Positions 1 through 10,325 of a DNA stretch of 64,000 nt are shown in pieces (position 1 is the first letter of the stretch; every line of letters starts with the position of its first letter). This stretch comes from Azolla caroliniana (Eukaryota; Polypodiophyta). Made by a program: the position numbers and the translations under genes. The stretch is taken from assembly GCA_043228905.1 (NCBI GenBank), contig JBHGNT010000012.1, positions 17,112,001 through 17,176,000 on the forward strand, written 5' to 3'. The notes below the pieces were generated by a model that was not told where the DNA came from, did not search any database, and worked only from the letters and a program-made list of their open reading frames with translations.

Positions 1-115
1 GAAGTTCTTTGTTGATCGTTGTCTGGATCAAGGCCAACCGCACAACGATCGATCAGCATCAATCAAAAGACAAATGAAAAACAAAGAAACATTAGTACAA
101 AAATCTGATACCAAA
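1..115 (-). mobile_element. Gypsy-A copy a, leader fragment with decayed primer-binding site
   Basis: This piece matches the leader next to the 5' LTR in two other gypsy-A copies, near 14990-15104 and 58165-58287. The shared words include the GTCTGGATCAAGG and CGATCGATCA segments. A reverse-complemented initiator-Met primer-binding site can still be read at 102-113 (AATCTGATACCA against the expected GCTCTGATACCA). The element reads right to left, so the rest of it lies outside the window to the left. Confidence 0.75.
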
Positions 116-569
116 TATTATAGATCATAGCACTAATGTAAGCTTAAGATAAGGATAATGAAAAGATAGATAGAAAGGAGAAAGAGAAAGAAGGGTGCCG
201 ATCCACCCGACCACCCCCGAGCGAAGGGATCGAGACGGACTCGAGCCTCGATCGGCGTCCCATACCACCGCCGTGGCGTCGAGTCGTACCTGGTGCTGGC
301 GCGCTCGCTACAAGAGTTTACCCACCACACGAGCAGAGTCTCGATGTAGTCAAAAGATGATCAAATGAGGGTAGCTAGGCCTCTTATTTATAGCGATACC
401 CAAGGCCCCCAGGCATGTTCACACTTGACCTAATGGGTTGTCTCAATCCCGAGGATAAAAGTAATCCTCCCCTTCTTTACACTCTCATTTAACCCTCACA
501 CTTATCCACGTGTATAGATTACTACGGTAAATTCTTACCACGGGATATTATATGGTCATGCTCGTAACA
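116..569 (-). repeat. Gypsy-A copy a, 5' LTR
   Basis: This is an LTR of the same family as 15105-15561, 54420-54863 and 58288-58739. All four share the segment with CACCCGACCACCCCCGAGCG and the end TATGGTCATGC-CGTAACA. The outer end is intact (TAACA at 565-569). The inner end has decayed from TGTTAGAG to TATTATAG. It interrupts the gag start of a minus-strand copia element just to its right, so it is the younger insertion. The target duplication cannot be tested because the other end is outside the window. Confidence 0.8.
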
Positions 570-646
570 ATGTCCCTCATCTTCGACTTCCACAGTGAGT
601 AGTTGGAGCCGGTGAGCTTGAACATGCAGCCGAAGTATTCTTCCAT
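570..646 (-). pseudogene. Copia-M gag, first 25 codons, cut by gypsy-A
   Basis: On the minus strand an ATG at 646 opens a frame of about 25 codons. It contains the KLTGSNYSLWKSKMRDI motif that marks the start of copia gag proteins (DUF4219/UBN2 type). The ATG lies 14 bases past a perfect initiator-Met primer-binding site and an LTR, as expected for a copia 5' end. The frame stops being gag at 570, where the gypsy-A LTR begins. The rest of the gene is presumably left of the window. Confidence 0.75.
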
Positions 647-660
647 TTTCTATGTTGTTG

Positions 661-672
661 GCTCTGATACCA
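661..672 (-). promoter_or_regulatory. Primer-binding site (initiator tRNA-Met) of copia-M
   Basis: GCTCTGATACCA is the exact reverse complement of the TGGTATCAGAGC site common in plant copia elements. It sits 3 bases inside the LTR end at 676. It fixes the orientation as minus strand. Confidence 0.85.
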
Positions 673-675
673 GTT

Positions 676-1227
676 TGAAGCGAAATGCGCAAAATATCGC
701 TTGGCCACAAGTGGGTAGTAAATCAATTCTATAAGAATCAAACACAACAATGGGAAGTGGAGAGTACACAAGAAAATGACACAGGATGTTTACGTGGAAA
801 AACCCTAATAGGGAAAATTCACAAGAGCCCACAGACTCTGAACTATCACTATGAAGAGAAGGGGTACAATCAGAGACTTGGAGGCAATGACCTCAAGCTC
901 TGTTTCTTCGCACAATGGCGGTTACAACAGAGTATCACTCTGTATCTCTCTCTCCCCCTCTCTCTGTGTACAACAGTTACAACAATATGACAACAACACA
1001 ATCACATACACCTAAAGTGATTGCCCTAAGTCATATTTATAGTTATATGAACTTAGGGCTATTTACAAATATAGCCTCAATGGGCTTATTCAAGACATAT
1101 TTACAAATCTATTTTCTCTTCCGGTTCTCACCGGGTCTCCTCCAGTTTCCGGATCTCTTCCGATTCTCATTGGGTCCTCTTTATTCATCACCGAATCCCA
1201 TCCGGAGAGACCAATTTCCCAATGTCA
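676..1227 (-). repeat. Copia-M 5' LTR
   Basis: The LTR of about 552 bp runs from TGAAGCG to CCCAATGTCA and abuts the primer-binding site. Its body follows the layout of the copia-2 LTR in reverse. It has a GTTTACGTGGAAA stretch, a CT-rich tract, TCATATTTATAG (TATA box on the minus strand near 1035-1041), GGGCTATTTACAAATATAGCC, and a set of CCGG-containing short repeats ending in CATCCGGAGAGACC. It is diverged from copia-2, so it belongs to a related but older family. The outer end is judged from TG/CA termini only. Confidence 0.65.
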
Positions 1228-1647
1228 CGTTTTTAGGTCAGGTAGCTCAATTCTTGCACGATGGGTTTTGGTTACCCACTTCTGACCGATTTTCTGTACC
1301 TGTGGCTCCTCGTTCTCCGTAAACTTTGACCAGGGCCGTGTTGAGGTTAGGTAGTGTTGAGAGACAAGCTCAACATTCGTGCGTAATACGATGCGTAACC
1401 TAGTGCATAGACTGGGTGCGTAAATCGGTACGCACAACATGGCTGTATCGGTGTGAAAATCGCGAGGCCGTTGGGAAGATATTCCTCGTAAGGAATAATT
1501 TTGGGAGTTAGTGTAGTAGGCTCATTTATGAGTGGTCAAGTACTGTTAGTACTTGTGTCAGCCCTATTGTCAGGGCTTGTATAAAAGGTGCTCATTGAGC
1601 ACGGTGTATGTACAGATTGAGTATTATTTTGAATTGAGTTTCTGTGT

Positions 1648-1691
<44 letters not shown>

Positions 1692-1705
1692 GCGTACTAT
1701 GTATA

Positions 1706-2354
1706 TGTTGGGATTACGGTCCCTCCGGATGGGATGGTCGGATGTCCGGAGGTGAATAACGGCAAGCCTGGTTCCGGTTACGGAGCCGGATGATGAAGAT
1801 CCCGGTTACGGAGCCGGATGATGAAGACCCCGGTTACGGAGCCGGATGATGAAGACCCCGGTTACGGAGCCGGATGATGAATGTACCCGGAGAGAGATCC
1901 GGATGCGGGGACATATTTGTGAATATGTTTGCCAAGGGTCCTTGAGGCCATATTTGTAAATAGTCCGAAAGTCATATGTGTATAAATATGACTTAGGGCA
2001 AACAGTTTTGTTGTTGTTGCTCATTTTTATGTTTTCAGCCGAGAGAGCGAAGTGAGAGCAGCCGAGAGAGAGAGAGAGAGAGGAAGAGGTCGTGGCCTCT
2101 GTGTATTACCGCCGCCTGTGGCGAAGACAGTGAGCTCAAGGTTGTTGCCTTGTAGCTACACCTTTGTACATCTCTGTTCATAGTGATAGTTGGAGTCTGA
2201 GGACTCCCGTGGTTTTTCCCGTATAGGGTTTTCCACGTTAATCCCTGTGTTATCGTGTCTTTCTCTGTATTTCCTATTTTCTGCAACAACGATTCGTGTG
2301 TTTCCTCGGTTGTGTCCGAGAGGTGAAGGTGAATCGGAGCGTTGATTCTCTACA
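1706..2354 (+). repeat. Copia-2 5' LTR
   Basis: The LTR begins TGTTGGGATT and ends TCTCTACA. It contains four tandem copies of a 28-bp unit (about 1757-1880) built on CGGTTACGGAGCCGGATGAT. A TATA box lies at about 1981-1987 (TATAAAT), followed by a GA run near 2060-2080. Its offset to the 3' LTR is a constant 4510 bp, so no indel separates the two. Confidence 0.93.
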
Positions 2355-2357
2355 AAG

Positions 2358-2369
2358 TGGTATCAGAGC
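2358..2369 (+). promoter_or_regulatory. Primer-binding site of copia-2
   Basis: TGGTATCAGAGC is complementary to the 3' end of plant initiator tRNA-Met. It starts three bases after the LTR. Confidence 0.92.
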
Positions 2370-2385
2370 GACGGTAACACAGAAA

Positions 2386-3585
2386 ATGGAAGGCGGCAGC
2401 AGCGGGCAGCCGGGGATGATGGTGCTGAATGTGCAGAATTACGCCGACTGGAAGATCAAGATGGAGGATCTTCTGATTGTTCGGGACCTGTACGAACCGA
2501 TTGACAGGTCGGAAATACCGAAGGGGGTACTTGAGACGGAATGGAGGCTTCTGAAGCGGAAAGCCGTAGCGACGATCCGGCAATATGTCGATGTAAGCGT
2601 CCTACAACATGTGGCGAACGACACCAACGCATATGAGATGTGGAAGAAGCTGTCGGGCCTCTACGAGAGGAAGAACGCGTTGAACCGGACCTCCCTGATG
2701 AGGAAGATAGTGAACCTCAAGTACCGTGACGGCGAGAGCATGGTGGAACACGTAAGCACGTTCATGGGATTCGTGAACCAGGTTGCGGCGATCAAGTTCC
2801 CGTTGGAGGATGCAATGCAAGCCATCATTCTGATGTGTACATTGCCGGAAAGCTGGGAGAACTTGGTGGTGACTCTCAGAACCTCCTGCACCGAAGATAA
2901 CTTGTCCCTACAAACGGTAAAGACAAGTATTTTGAACGAAGAAGCGCGTCGGAGAGATAAAGAACCGGCCTCCGACTCGAAGGCGCTGCTTACCGAATCG
3001 GAACGGGGAAGACAATGGAACCGGAGTCCGCAAAGACGGGAGAAGTCGGGGACCCGGTCGCAGTCAAGAGGAAGACCCACATGCTTCCACTGTGGGAAGC
3101 CGGGGCACTTCCGGAAGAATTGTCGGCATTACCGAAAAGACAACGGAGCCGACGACACCGATTCGAAGAAGTCACCGGAGAGAAACGGTGCATACCGGGG
3201 AGCCACGGACCGGAGAGGTCCGGATCGGCGAGGGCAGGACCGGAAAGGAACGACGGCACTCGCGGCAAGTGAAGAGGAGATCATGCTCATTACCGAAGAG
3301 AGGGAGCTGAACCTTGCCGGAGAAGAGATGACCTGGGTGGTCGATTCCGGAGCGTCGTTCCACCTGACCCCGGAGAAGAAATACTTCTCATCCTACACAG
3401 CCGGTGAGCATGGTTGTGTCCGGATGGGAAATGAAGGTACATGCCGGATTGCCGGCATAGGAGACGTGTGGTTAACAACCTCGACCGGATGCAAAATGCT
3501 GCTGAAGGATGTCCGACACGTTCCGGAGGTTCGATTGAACCTGATTTCGGCATCTGGAGAAGTGCACCGATTGCCTGGCCGGTAA
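2386..3585 (+). pseudogene. Copia-2 gag and start of protease
   Basis: The frame opens at ATG 2386, seventeen bases after the primer-binding site, and runs 399 codons. The first part is a UBN2-type gag with the LPESWENLV motif. A CCHC zinc knuckle follows (CFHCGKPGHFRKNC, codons about 230-245), then a basic Arg-rich linker and the aspartic protease motif WVVDSGASFHLTP. Just after VRLNLISA the frame meets a deletion. The end of the protease and the HHCC zinc finger of integrase are missing, and translation runs into a stop at 3583-3585. The gag part could still be made. Confidence 0.88.
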
Positions 3586-6205
3586 GCAGAACCGAGCCTC
3601 CTTCCACTCAAGGCCACCGACGAGACGTAGCGCACCATTGGAGTTGGTGCACACTAACGTGTGTCAAGTAGAAACGAAGTCACATGGCGGAGCCCAGTAC
3701 TTCGTGACATTCATTGATGACCACAGCCGGAAGCTGTGGACGGCACCGTTGAAGACAAAGGACCAAGTGTTGTGCGTCTTCAAAGAACTCCACGCGAGAG
3801 TGGAAAGGGAATCCGGCAAGAAGCTGAAAGCGATACGAGCGGATAACGGAGGGGAATACCGGGGGCAGTTCGCGGAGTACTGTCGCTCAAAGGGAATCCG
3901 GCTCGAGTTTACAGTGCCGAAGACGCCGGAACTGAACGGGCTGGCCGAGAGGATGAACCGGACCATAATGGAGAGGGTCCGGAGTATGCTGGCGCATGCG
4001 AAATTACCCAAGGGGTTTTGGGCTGAGGCAATGTCGACGGCGACATACGTGATTAACAGATCACCCTCAATACCTTTGGACGGAGAGACGCCGCAGAGAG
4101 TGTGGACCGGTAGGGAAGTGTCCTACCGGCATCTGAAGGTGTTCGGGTGTCTCGCATACGTGCATGTGGCAAAGGACCGGAGAGGAAAGCTAGATCCAAA
4201 GACCCGGCCATGCATATTCCTCGGTTACGGCGACGACGAGTTCGGCTACCGAGTATGGGACCCGGTCGACAAGAAGATATTCAGGAGTCGAGATATCATC
4301 TTCATGGAGGACAAGACACTCGCCGACTGGGAGTCGGAGAAGAAGATGAAGAGCTCCAAGTCGACCGGTGAGAATCAACTCTACGAGGAGCAGTCCCGAC
4401 CGGCAAGGGACCGGTTAACACTCGAAGATCCGGCCGAAGACGGTGAAGAAACAGAACCGGCCGAAGAAGATGAAAATGATACCGGAACCGGCCCCGATCC
4501 CGAAATGGATTCGAATGAAGAAGAATCGGAAGAACCGGTTACCGAAGCTCCGGAACGGAGATATCCTCTAAGAGAGAGAAGGGCCCCCCGGAGATTTCCG
4601 GAACCAGAGCACGTGCTGCTAACCGACGAGGGGGAGCCGGAGAGCTTTGAAGAAGCGAAGCATGACACCCATAGCCGCAGGTAGCTAAGTGCCATGCAGG
4701 AGGAGATGGATTCCCTGCATGAGAACCACACTTATGAACTTGTGGAGTTGCCGAAAGGAAAACGGGCACTCCGTAACAAGTGGGTGTTCAAGCTGAAACC
4801 GGGAGATGCCGAAAACCCCCCGAGATACAAAGCCAGGATCATGGTGAAGGGGTTCCAGCAGAAGAAGGGCGTCGACTTCGACGAGATATTTGCCCCAGTA
4901 GTGAAGATGACCTCCATCCGGACGGTGCTGAGCATAGCGGCAAGCATGGACCTCGAGGTAGAACAGATGGACGTGAAGACGGCATTCCTTCACGGTGACC
5001 TCGAAGAAGAGATATACATGCAGCAACCGGAAGGATTCGAGAAGAAAGAGAAGGAGCACTTGGTATGCCGGTTGAAGAAGAGCCTTTATGGTTTGAAGCA
5101 GGCTCCCCGGCAGTGGTACCGAAAGTTTGACTCCTTCATGACCGATGAAGGGTACCACAAAACGCAGTCAGATCACTGCGTGTTTGTGAAGAAGTTCGAA
5201 GGATGAGACTTTCTAATACTCCTCCTGTACGTGGACGACATGTGGATCGTCGGACGGGACCAGGTCAAGATACGGATGCTGAAGAAGGCTCTCCACCGAA
5301 CCTTCTCAATGAAGGACCTGGGTCCGGCGAGGCAAATACTAGGGATGCACATCATCCGGGACCGGAAGAAGAAGTAGTTGTGGCTGTCACAGGAGAAGTA
5401 CGTGACAAAGGTGCTTCATCGGTTCAACATGTCGGAAGCAAGACCGGTCGGTTCAACCCTCCCGGCAAACTGCAAGTTGTCCAGCAAGCAAAGCCCCAAG
5501 ACAAAGGCTGAGAAGGAGGACATGATGAAAGTACCATATGCCTCTACCGTCGGAAGCTTGATGTACGCAATGGTGTGTACCCGACCGGACATAGGATATG
5601 CAGTCGGAGTGGTGAGCCGGTACATGAGCAATCCCGGCAAAGAGCACTGGAACGCGGTCAAGTGGATACTCCGATACCTGAAGGGCACGGCAAACGTGTG
5701 CCTCCGATTCGGCTCCGGTAAACCCGAACTCGACGGCTTTACTGATTCGGATATGTCGGCTGATGCAGATACCAGCCGGTCCACATCATGGTATGTGATG
5801 ACGTATGCAGGGGGAGCTGTTTCGTGGCAGTCGAGGCTGCAGAAGACGGTTGCGTTGTCAACCACGGAGGCGGAGTACATGGCGGCTGTTGAAGCCGGCA
5901 AGGAAATAATATGGATGAAGGACTTCATTAGAGAGCTTGGTATTCGGCAAGAGGAGTACCGACTCTACTGCGACAGTCAGAGTGCCATCCACCTTGCGAA
6001 GAACGCGGCCTACCATTCCCGGACGAAGCACATCCAGCGAAGATATCACTGGATCCGGGAAAGGATAGAAGACAAGGAGTTCGTGCTGACGAAGATCCAC
6101 ACGGACGAGAACGGGTCGGATATGCTCACCAAGGTGCTCACACCCGACAAGCTGGAAGCATGCCGGAAGAGGATCGGATTGGAGAGACATCCCATGCCGA
6201 AGTGA
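3563..6205 (+). pseudogene. Copia-2 integrase, reverse transcriptase and RNase H
   Basis: One frame covers this whole stretch, with stops at 4682 (TAG), 5204 (TGA) and 5375 (TAG). It starts inside the integrase zinc-finger end (CLAGKQNRASF). The catalytic core follows (FVTFIDDHSRKLW, ADNGGEYRGQF, GLAERMNRT), then an acidic linker. Reverse transcriptase shows KWVFKLK, DVKTAFLHGDL, SLYGLKQAPRQW and YVDDM. RNase H shows SDMSAD, STTEAEYMA and YCDSQSA, and the frame ends at 6205. The 4682 stop replaces a Trp seen in relatives. The catalytic motifs remain readable, so decay is limited to a few point changes plus the upstream deletion. Confidence 0.9.
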
Positions 6206-6215
6206 AGGGGGAGTT
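6201..6215 (+). promoter_or_regulatory. Polypurine tract of copia-2
   Basis: AGTGAAGGGGGAGTT ends directly at the 3' LTR (TGTTGGG at 6216). It is the expected primer for plus-strand DNA synthesis. A near copy precedes the copia-3 LTR at 27276-27289. Confidence 0.85.
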
Positions 6216-6864
6216 TGTTGGGATTACGGTCCCTCCGGATGGGATGGTCGGATGTCCGGAGGTGAATAACGGCAAGCCTGGTTCCGGTTACGGAGCCGGA
6301 TGATGAAGATCCCGGTTACGGAGCCGGATGATGAAGACCCCGGTTACGGAGCCGGATGATGAAGACCCCGGTTACGGAGCCGGATGATGAATGTACCCGG
6401 AGAGAGATCCGGATGCGGGGACATATTTGTGAATATGTTTGCCAAGGGTCCTTGAGGCCATATTTGTAAATAGTCCGAAAGTCATATGTGTATAAATATG
6501 ACTTAGGGCAAACAGTTTTGTTGTTGTTGCTCATTTTTATGTTTTCAGCCGAGAGAGCGAAGTGAGAGCAGCCGAGAGAGAGAGAGAGAGAGGAAGAGGT
6601 CGTGGCCTCTGTGTATTACCGCCGCCTGTGGCGAAGACAGTGAGCTCAAGGTTGTTGCCTTGTAGCTACACCTTTGTACATCTCTGTTCATAGTGATAGT
6701 TGGAGTCTGAGGACTCCCGTGGTTTTTCCCGTATAGGGTTTTCCACGTTAATCCCTGTGTTATCGTGTCTTTCTCTGTATTTCCTATTTTCTGCAACAAC
6801 GATTCGTGTGTTTCCTCGGTTGTGTCCGAGAGGTGAAGGTGAATCGGAGCGTTGATTCTCTACA
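6216..6864 (+). repeat. Copia-2 3' LTR
   Basis: This is the 649-bp partner of 1706-2354, with the same 28-bp tandem units, TATA box (about 6491-6497) and GA run. It is followed by GTATA (6865-6869), the target duplication. Confidence 0.93.
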
Positions 6865-7024
6865 GTATATTCAAGCTCTCCATTAAACCTGCGTATTTTC
6901 TGTGTTTGGTTTTCTATTGCTTCCGCACATAATCTTTTTCATGGTATCAGAGCGCAAGGGTTGAGAACCTCTGTAGCCGACATGGCTTGAAAGGAAAACC
7001 AACCAAGAAGAACAGGTAAAACCG

Positions 7025-7452
7025 ATGGATAGAGGCATGGCTAGCTCGCTTCCTACCGAGAAGCTCAACAAAAACAACTACGCGTCTTGGTCCTACAAGA
7101 TGCACCACTACCTGCTCAGGCACAGTTACTAGAGCTATGTCAATGGAGCAAATGACACAGCACCTGAATCGACACACAGAGATTTCCCGGCGTGGGAACA
7201 GTCGGCGAGCAGAGTACTGCATTGCTTCGCGTCTTGTGTGGGCGAACAACTCTTGAGCTATATTCGGGATGCAAAAACGCCAAAGGATGCTTTGGGAAAT
7301 CTAAAGAAGATCTTCGCCGCAAGCACCACAACCAGGAAGCTTCAACTCCGACAAGAGCTGAGCAATTTACGACAACGCGACTTGTCGGTGGCTGATTACA
7401 CCTCGAAGATCAAAGAGATATGCGACTCCTTAGCCTCTATCGATGTGAATGT
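7025..7452 (+). pseudogene. Copia-1 gag fragment
   Basis: An ATG at 7025 opens a gag frame about 70 bases after the primer-binding site. It shows LNKNNYASWSYKM, then FAASTTTRKLQL, LRQRDLSVADY and EICDSLASI, which are typical of the UBN2 copia gag class. An in-frame TAG at 7130-7132 breaks it, probably from TGG. The homology ends at 7452, where the LTR of a different element begins. No protease, integrase or reverse transcriptase of this element is present in the window. Confidence 0.82.
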
Positions 7453-8390
7453 TGTCGTGCCTTTCGGCACCAGATTGTTTGCGTGAGTCTGGTGGGAACC
7501 ACTGGGGTTTTGGACTAGGAGGAGGAAGAATTTGAGACAAGTTTATAATTATGGATAGATTATTAGAAAGAGAGATAGAAACTTGTGAATCCCACAGGTA
7601 TAATGTATTAGATTAATCAATATTTAGATAAGAATATGAATTTAGATTGAAAGAGAGATATAAGAAACTCGTGAATCCCACAAGTATAGATTATTAGATT
7701 TATTAATATTTAGAATCCTAATTACAATTTATCATAGATTGGAAGCGAGAGATATGGAAAGCTTCGTGAATCCCACGAATATAATTTATTAATTATAGGT
7801 GTTTTAGGAAATATATCCAATTTCCCAAATATTTCACACCCCCCCCCCCTATTACATTGTGCTCCTCATCCTTATATAGTGATGAGAGAGTCTTAACAAT
7901 CCATGCTTTTTCTATAGATAGACTATATGCTTTCTCTAACATGCTTTTTCTAACTTGATGCGTTTTTATTGACTATGGTGTTCATGCACGCTACATGTGC
8001 ATGCGTAGCTTTTTTTGTTATCATGCATTTTCTTCTAATTAAAGTTTATCCTAGCGTGAAATTACCTTTCTATATGGGACGTTTACTATTTTAATACTAA
8101 TGATATGTTAGTGTAATGGTAAGGCTTTACATTATAAACATGGAGGTGCAAGGTTTGAATCTTGCCCTATGCATGTAATATATACTTTTATACTTTCTTC
8201 TATTTACAAATATGTCTCTTCATCCGGTGAGAGACTCTCACCGGCCTTCTTCATCCGGTTCTCATCGGTTCTCCTTACCGGGTCCGGTCCTTACCGGTTC
8301 CTCTTTCCGATTCTCACCGGGTACTCCATGTCCTATCCGGAGAGACCAAAAATGCATTTTTTCATGTAGTGTGCGAATTACACTACGACA
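7453..8390 (-). repeat. 3' LTR of the non-autonomous element
   Basis: The 938-bp LTR has matching ends TGTCGTGCC and CTACGACA. It contains three diverged tandem copies of an approximately 100-bp unit with GTGAATCCCACAAGTATA (about 7560-7800). A C-run lies at about 7841-7850, a tRNA-like cassette at 8104-8172, and a copia-LTR-like CCGG-rich segment at about 8215-8350. The other LTR (10934-12374) has only one copy of the tandem unit but shares the tRNA-like cassette and the copia-like segment. Confidence 0.65.
8104..8172 (+). repeat. tRNA-like (SINE-like) cassette inside the 3' LTR
   Basis: GTTAGTGTAATGGTAAGGC resembles a Pol III A box. GGTTTGAATCTTGCC, about 45 bases on, resembles a B box. 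The spacing is tRNA-like but the acceptor arms do not pair, so this is not a functional tRNA gene. It lies antisense to the element. The partner copy is at 12067-12131. Confidence 0.55.
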
Positions 8391-8405
8391 CTCGGCCCCT
8401 CTAAA
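8391..8405 (-). promoter_or_regulatory. Polypurine tract of the non-autonomous element
   Basis: On the minus strand the bases directly before the LTR read TTTAGAGGGGCCGAG. This is the position and composition expected for a polypurine tract. It supports the LTR end at 8390. Confidence 0.6.
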
Positions 8406-8417
8406 CCCACACATCCT

Positions 8418-9548
8418 CTAGTATGTGGCGAAGCTGTCGATGATTGTTAGTCTTGTCCGTCCGGTCTTCGCCCGATTGGTTTCGTCACCAGTCGTGCTTG
8501 GTTGCCGGCTCCGCCCGATTTCCTGTTCTGTTCGGTTGCCGGCTCCGTCCGGTTTCTGGTTTTCAATTGCTTGTTGCGCCTGGTTACCGGTTGCTGACTC
8601 TCGTATTTCTCCTTTACTCGTAATCCCCTCCGTTTCTCTTGCTATGTCGACTTTGTCTCTCCATTTTGAGCACATCCATTCTTTCCACCCAAACCATTGT
8701 CACCATCCGATCCACCATATTCTTTGTTCTCTCTTTGCATTGCCATGGTCGATTGTCATGGCTCCTTGTGATCCTCTTGAGCATAACCCTTCTTGTCTTG
8801 TGCATGTGCCATGCTTCCCACTTTGTTCACCTTTGTCGTATAATCTCGCGTTAGAGTTGATAATCTTCATGTTAGAGTCCTCCTTCTTTGTTGAGATCTC
8901 ATCCTCGGTAACACCCTTCAAATCCTCTTGGCCCTTGTCATCTGTGGTAGTGTGCTTGCTTGGCCTCTTCCTCGTGTTCACCGGCCTCCGGTTGAGTCGT
9001 ATTACCTTCTTTCCGATTCGGTCTCATCCGATCGACTTCCGATTGGAATGATTTCCGTCCGTGTCGAACTCGACGAATCAGATTTTATCCGAATCCACTT
9101 CTGCTTGCTTCAACTTTCGTTTAGACCGGAATTTCGGACATATCATTTTCCATCCGAACCGGCTTTTGACTTTACCTTCCTCGCCGTCATCTCCCGTCTC
9201 TCCAGTCTCATGTTGCTTCTCAGACACAACCGCCAAAATCTCTAGGATTAGTGGGCAAGAATCCTCGGTATTATCATTCTCCGTCGTTTCACCCATAGCC
9301 ACCTTCTCGGTTATCTCTCCGTCGTATGCATCGGCTTTGACCTTCGTTTTCTTTCCGCCACCTTCCGTCTCTTCGGTCTCACATTGCCTTTTGAATGTAA
9401 CTGCCGAAATCTCTAGAACTAGTGATGGGAAAGTCTTCATACGGCCATCCACCATTGATTCGTCCATAGCCACCTCCGATTCGAGGCCATCTTTCGTGGC
9501 GACATCCTCAATCAAGTCCGCCTCACACTCTTTATCTCCCTCGATCAT
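8418..9548 (-). pseudogene. Second degenerate ORF of the non-autonomous element, unknown function
   Basis: One minus-strand frame is largely open from ATG 9548 down to 8418, with a few stops (for example near 9078 and 8700). The product would be very hydrophilic and rich in Glu, Asp and Lys. It carries an internal duplication: LEISAV and LEILAV blocks are each followed by ETEETEGG or ETGETGDD and then KVK. I recognise no domain. The opposite strand also has open stretches, which I take as a by-product of this composition. Confidence 0.4.
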
Positions 9549-10325
9549 GCAAGCATCGATTATGCTTACTTGTTTTTCACCCGATGTTTCGGATACTTGT
9601 ATTCCGAAACTTCTTCCGTTCTTGAAGTGTTGTTCGCCACTCTCAAGTCATCGACCTTATCCTTGGTCATCGTTCTTTCGCAAGACAAGAGGATGCCTTG
9701 TTCCACACCCTCTCCCGTGGTACCGTCGACTGATACTTCAGTCTTCGTATTAGCCACATCGTTTATCATTAATCGATCATCCCTCATAGGCCATGTTGTT
9801 GCCGACGATATTCTCATCTTCCTCTTATCATGTCTTCGGCATACTCTTTCAACTTCAGCCCAATCCTCGGTAAGGCCATTTGCACCATCATCATCTTCAA
9901 GTTGGATCCCAATGTCCATCCTTTCTTTTTGATCGATCGATCTTACGAACATTAGGACATTATCCTCCCCCAACAATCTTTGTTCCTGCTCCGAGAGTCA
10001 AGCAAAACAATGCTCGAACTCTAGGAATGCTTGTGTTGCACTTTGGTGGGTCTTCTCCGATGCCACCCATTCATTGAACTCTCACCGATCTCGTCCCTTC
10101 GATCTCTCATAGTCATATGCCTCTTGTAAAGCTTCTTCAAAGGACCCCCATGTTGGGTTTTGTTGCCCTATCTTGTAGATTCTCTCTTGTAACTCATCTG
10201 TGGCTACCCGATTGAAGGAAATCACTTGCAATCCTTTCGGTATCCCACATCGCATCATCTCCGCCTTGTAGTCATGTAGATAGCGTGACACATCATTTCC
10301 GTTGAATTGCCCGTTTTGTTGCACA

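Larger units (their letters stand above)
1706..6864 (+). mobile_element. Copia-2, complete young Ty1/copia element with dead coding region
   Basis: The element is 5,159 bp with two 649-bp LTRs that I found identical by eye, and an exact GTATA target duplication. Its order is LTR, initiator-Met primer-binding site (2358-2369), gag-protease, integrase, reverse transcriptase, RNase H, polypurine tract (about 6201-6215) and LTR. The order and motifs fit the Tork/Tnt1-type branch of plant copia. Coding is broken by an internal deletion near 3550-3562 and by in-frame stops at 4682, 5204 and 5375. Identical LTRs imply recent insertion, so the element was probably copied by proteins supplied from another element. 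Confidence 0.93.
1355..6941 (+). repeat. Copia-1 5' LTR, split by the copia-2 insertion
   Basis: The LTR runs from TGTTGAGAG (1355) to 1705 and resumes at 6870, ending TTTTTCA at 6941, directly before the primer-binding site TGGTATCAGAGC (6942-6953). Without the insert it is about 423 bp. A 412-bp solo LTR of the same family at 57185-57596 confirms both ends. The 5-bp repeat GTATA on each side of the insert (1701-1705, 6865-6869) is the target duplication of copia-2. A pure CT tract lies at about 1650-1689. Confidence 0.88.

Noticed and set aside
1757-1880. CRISPR-like array in the copia LTR
   Set aside because: The units are head-to-tail copies without unique spacers, inside a plant LTR.
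8104-8172. Functional tRNA gene
   Set aside because: A and B boxes are present but acceptor and anticodon stems do not pair. The same holds for 10336-10392, 12067-12131, 16211-16275, 42195-42345 and 59250-59320.
8425-9753. Plus-strand open frames of 105-230 codons
   Set aside because: They lie opposite the minus-strand gag-only element and have serine/proline-rich low-complexity products. The minus strand carries the recognisable gag blocks.
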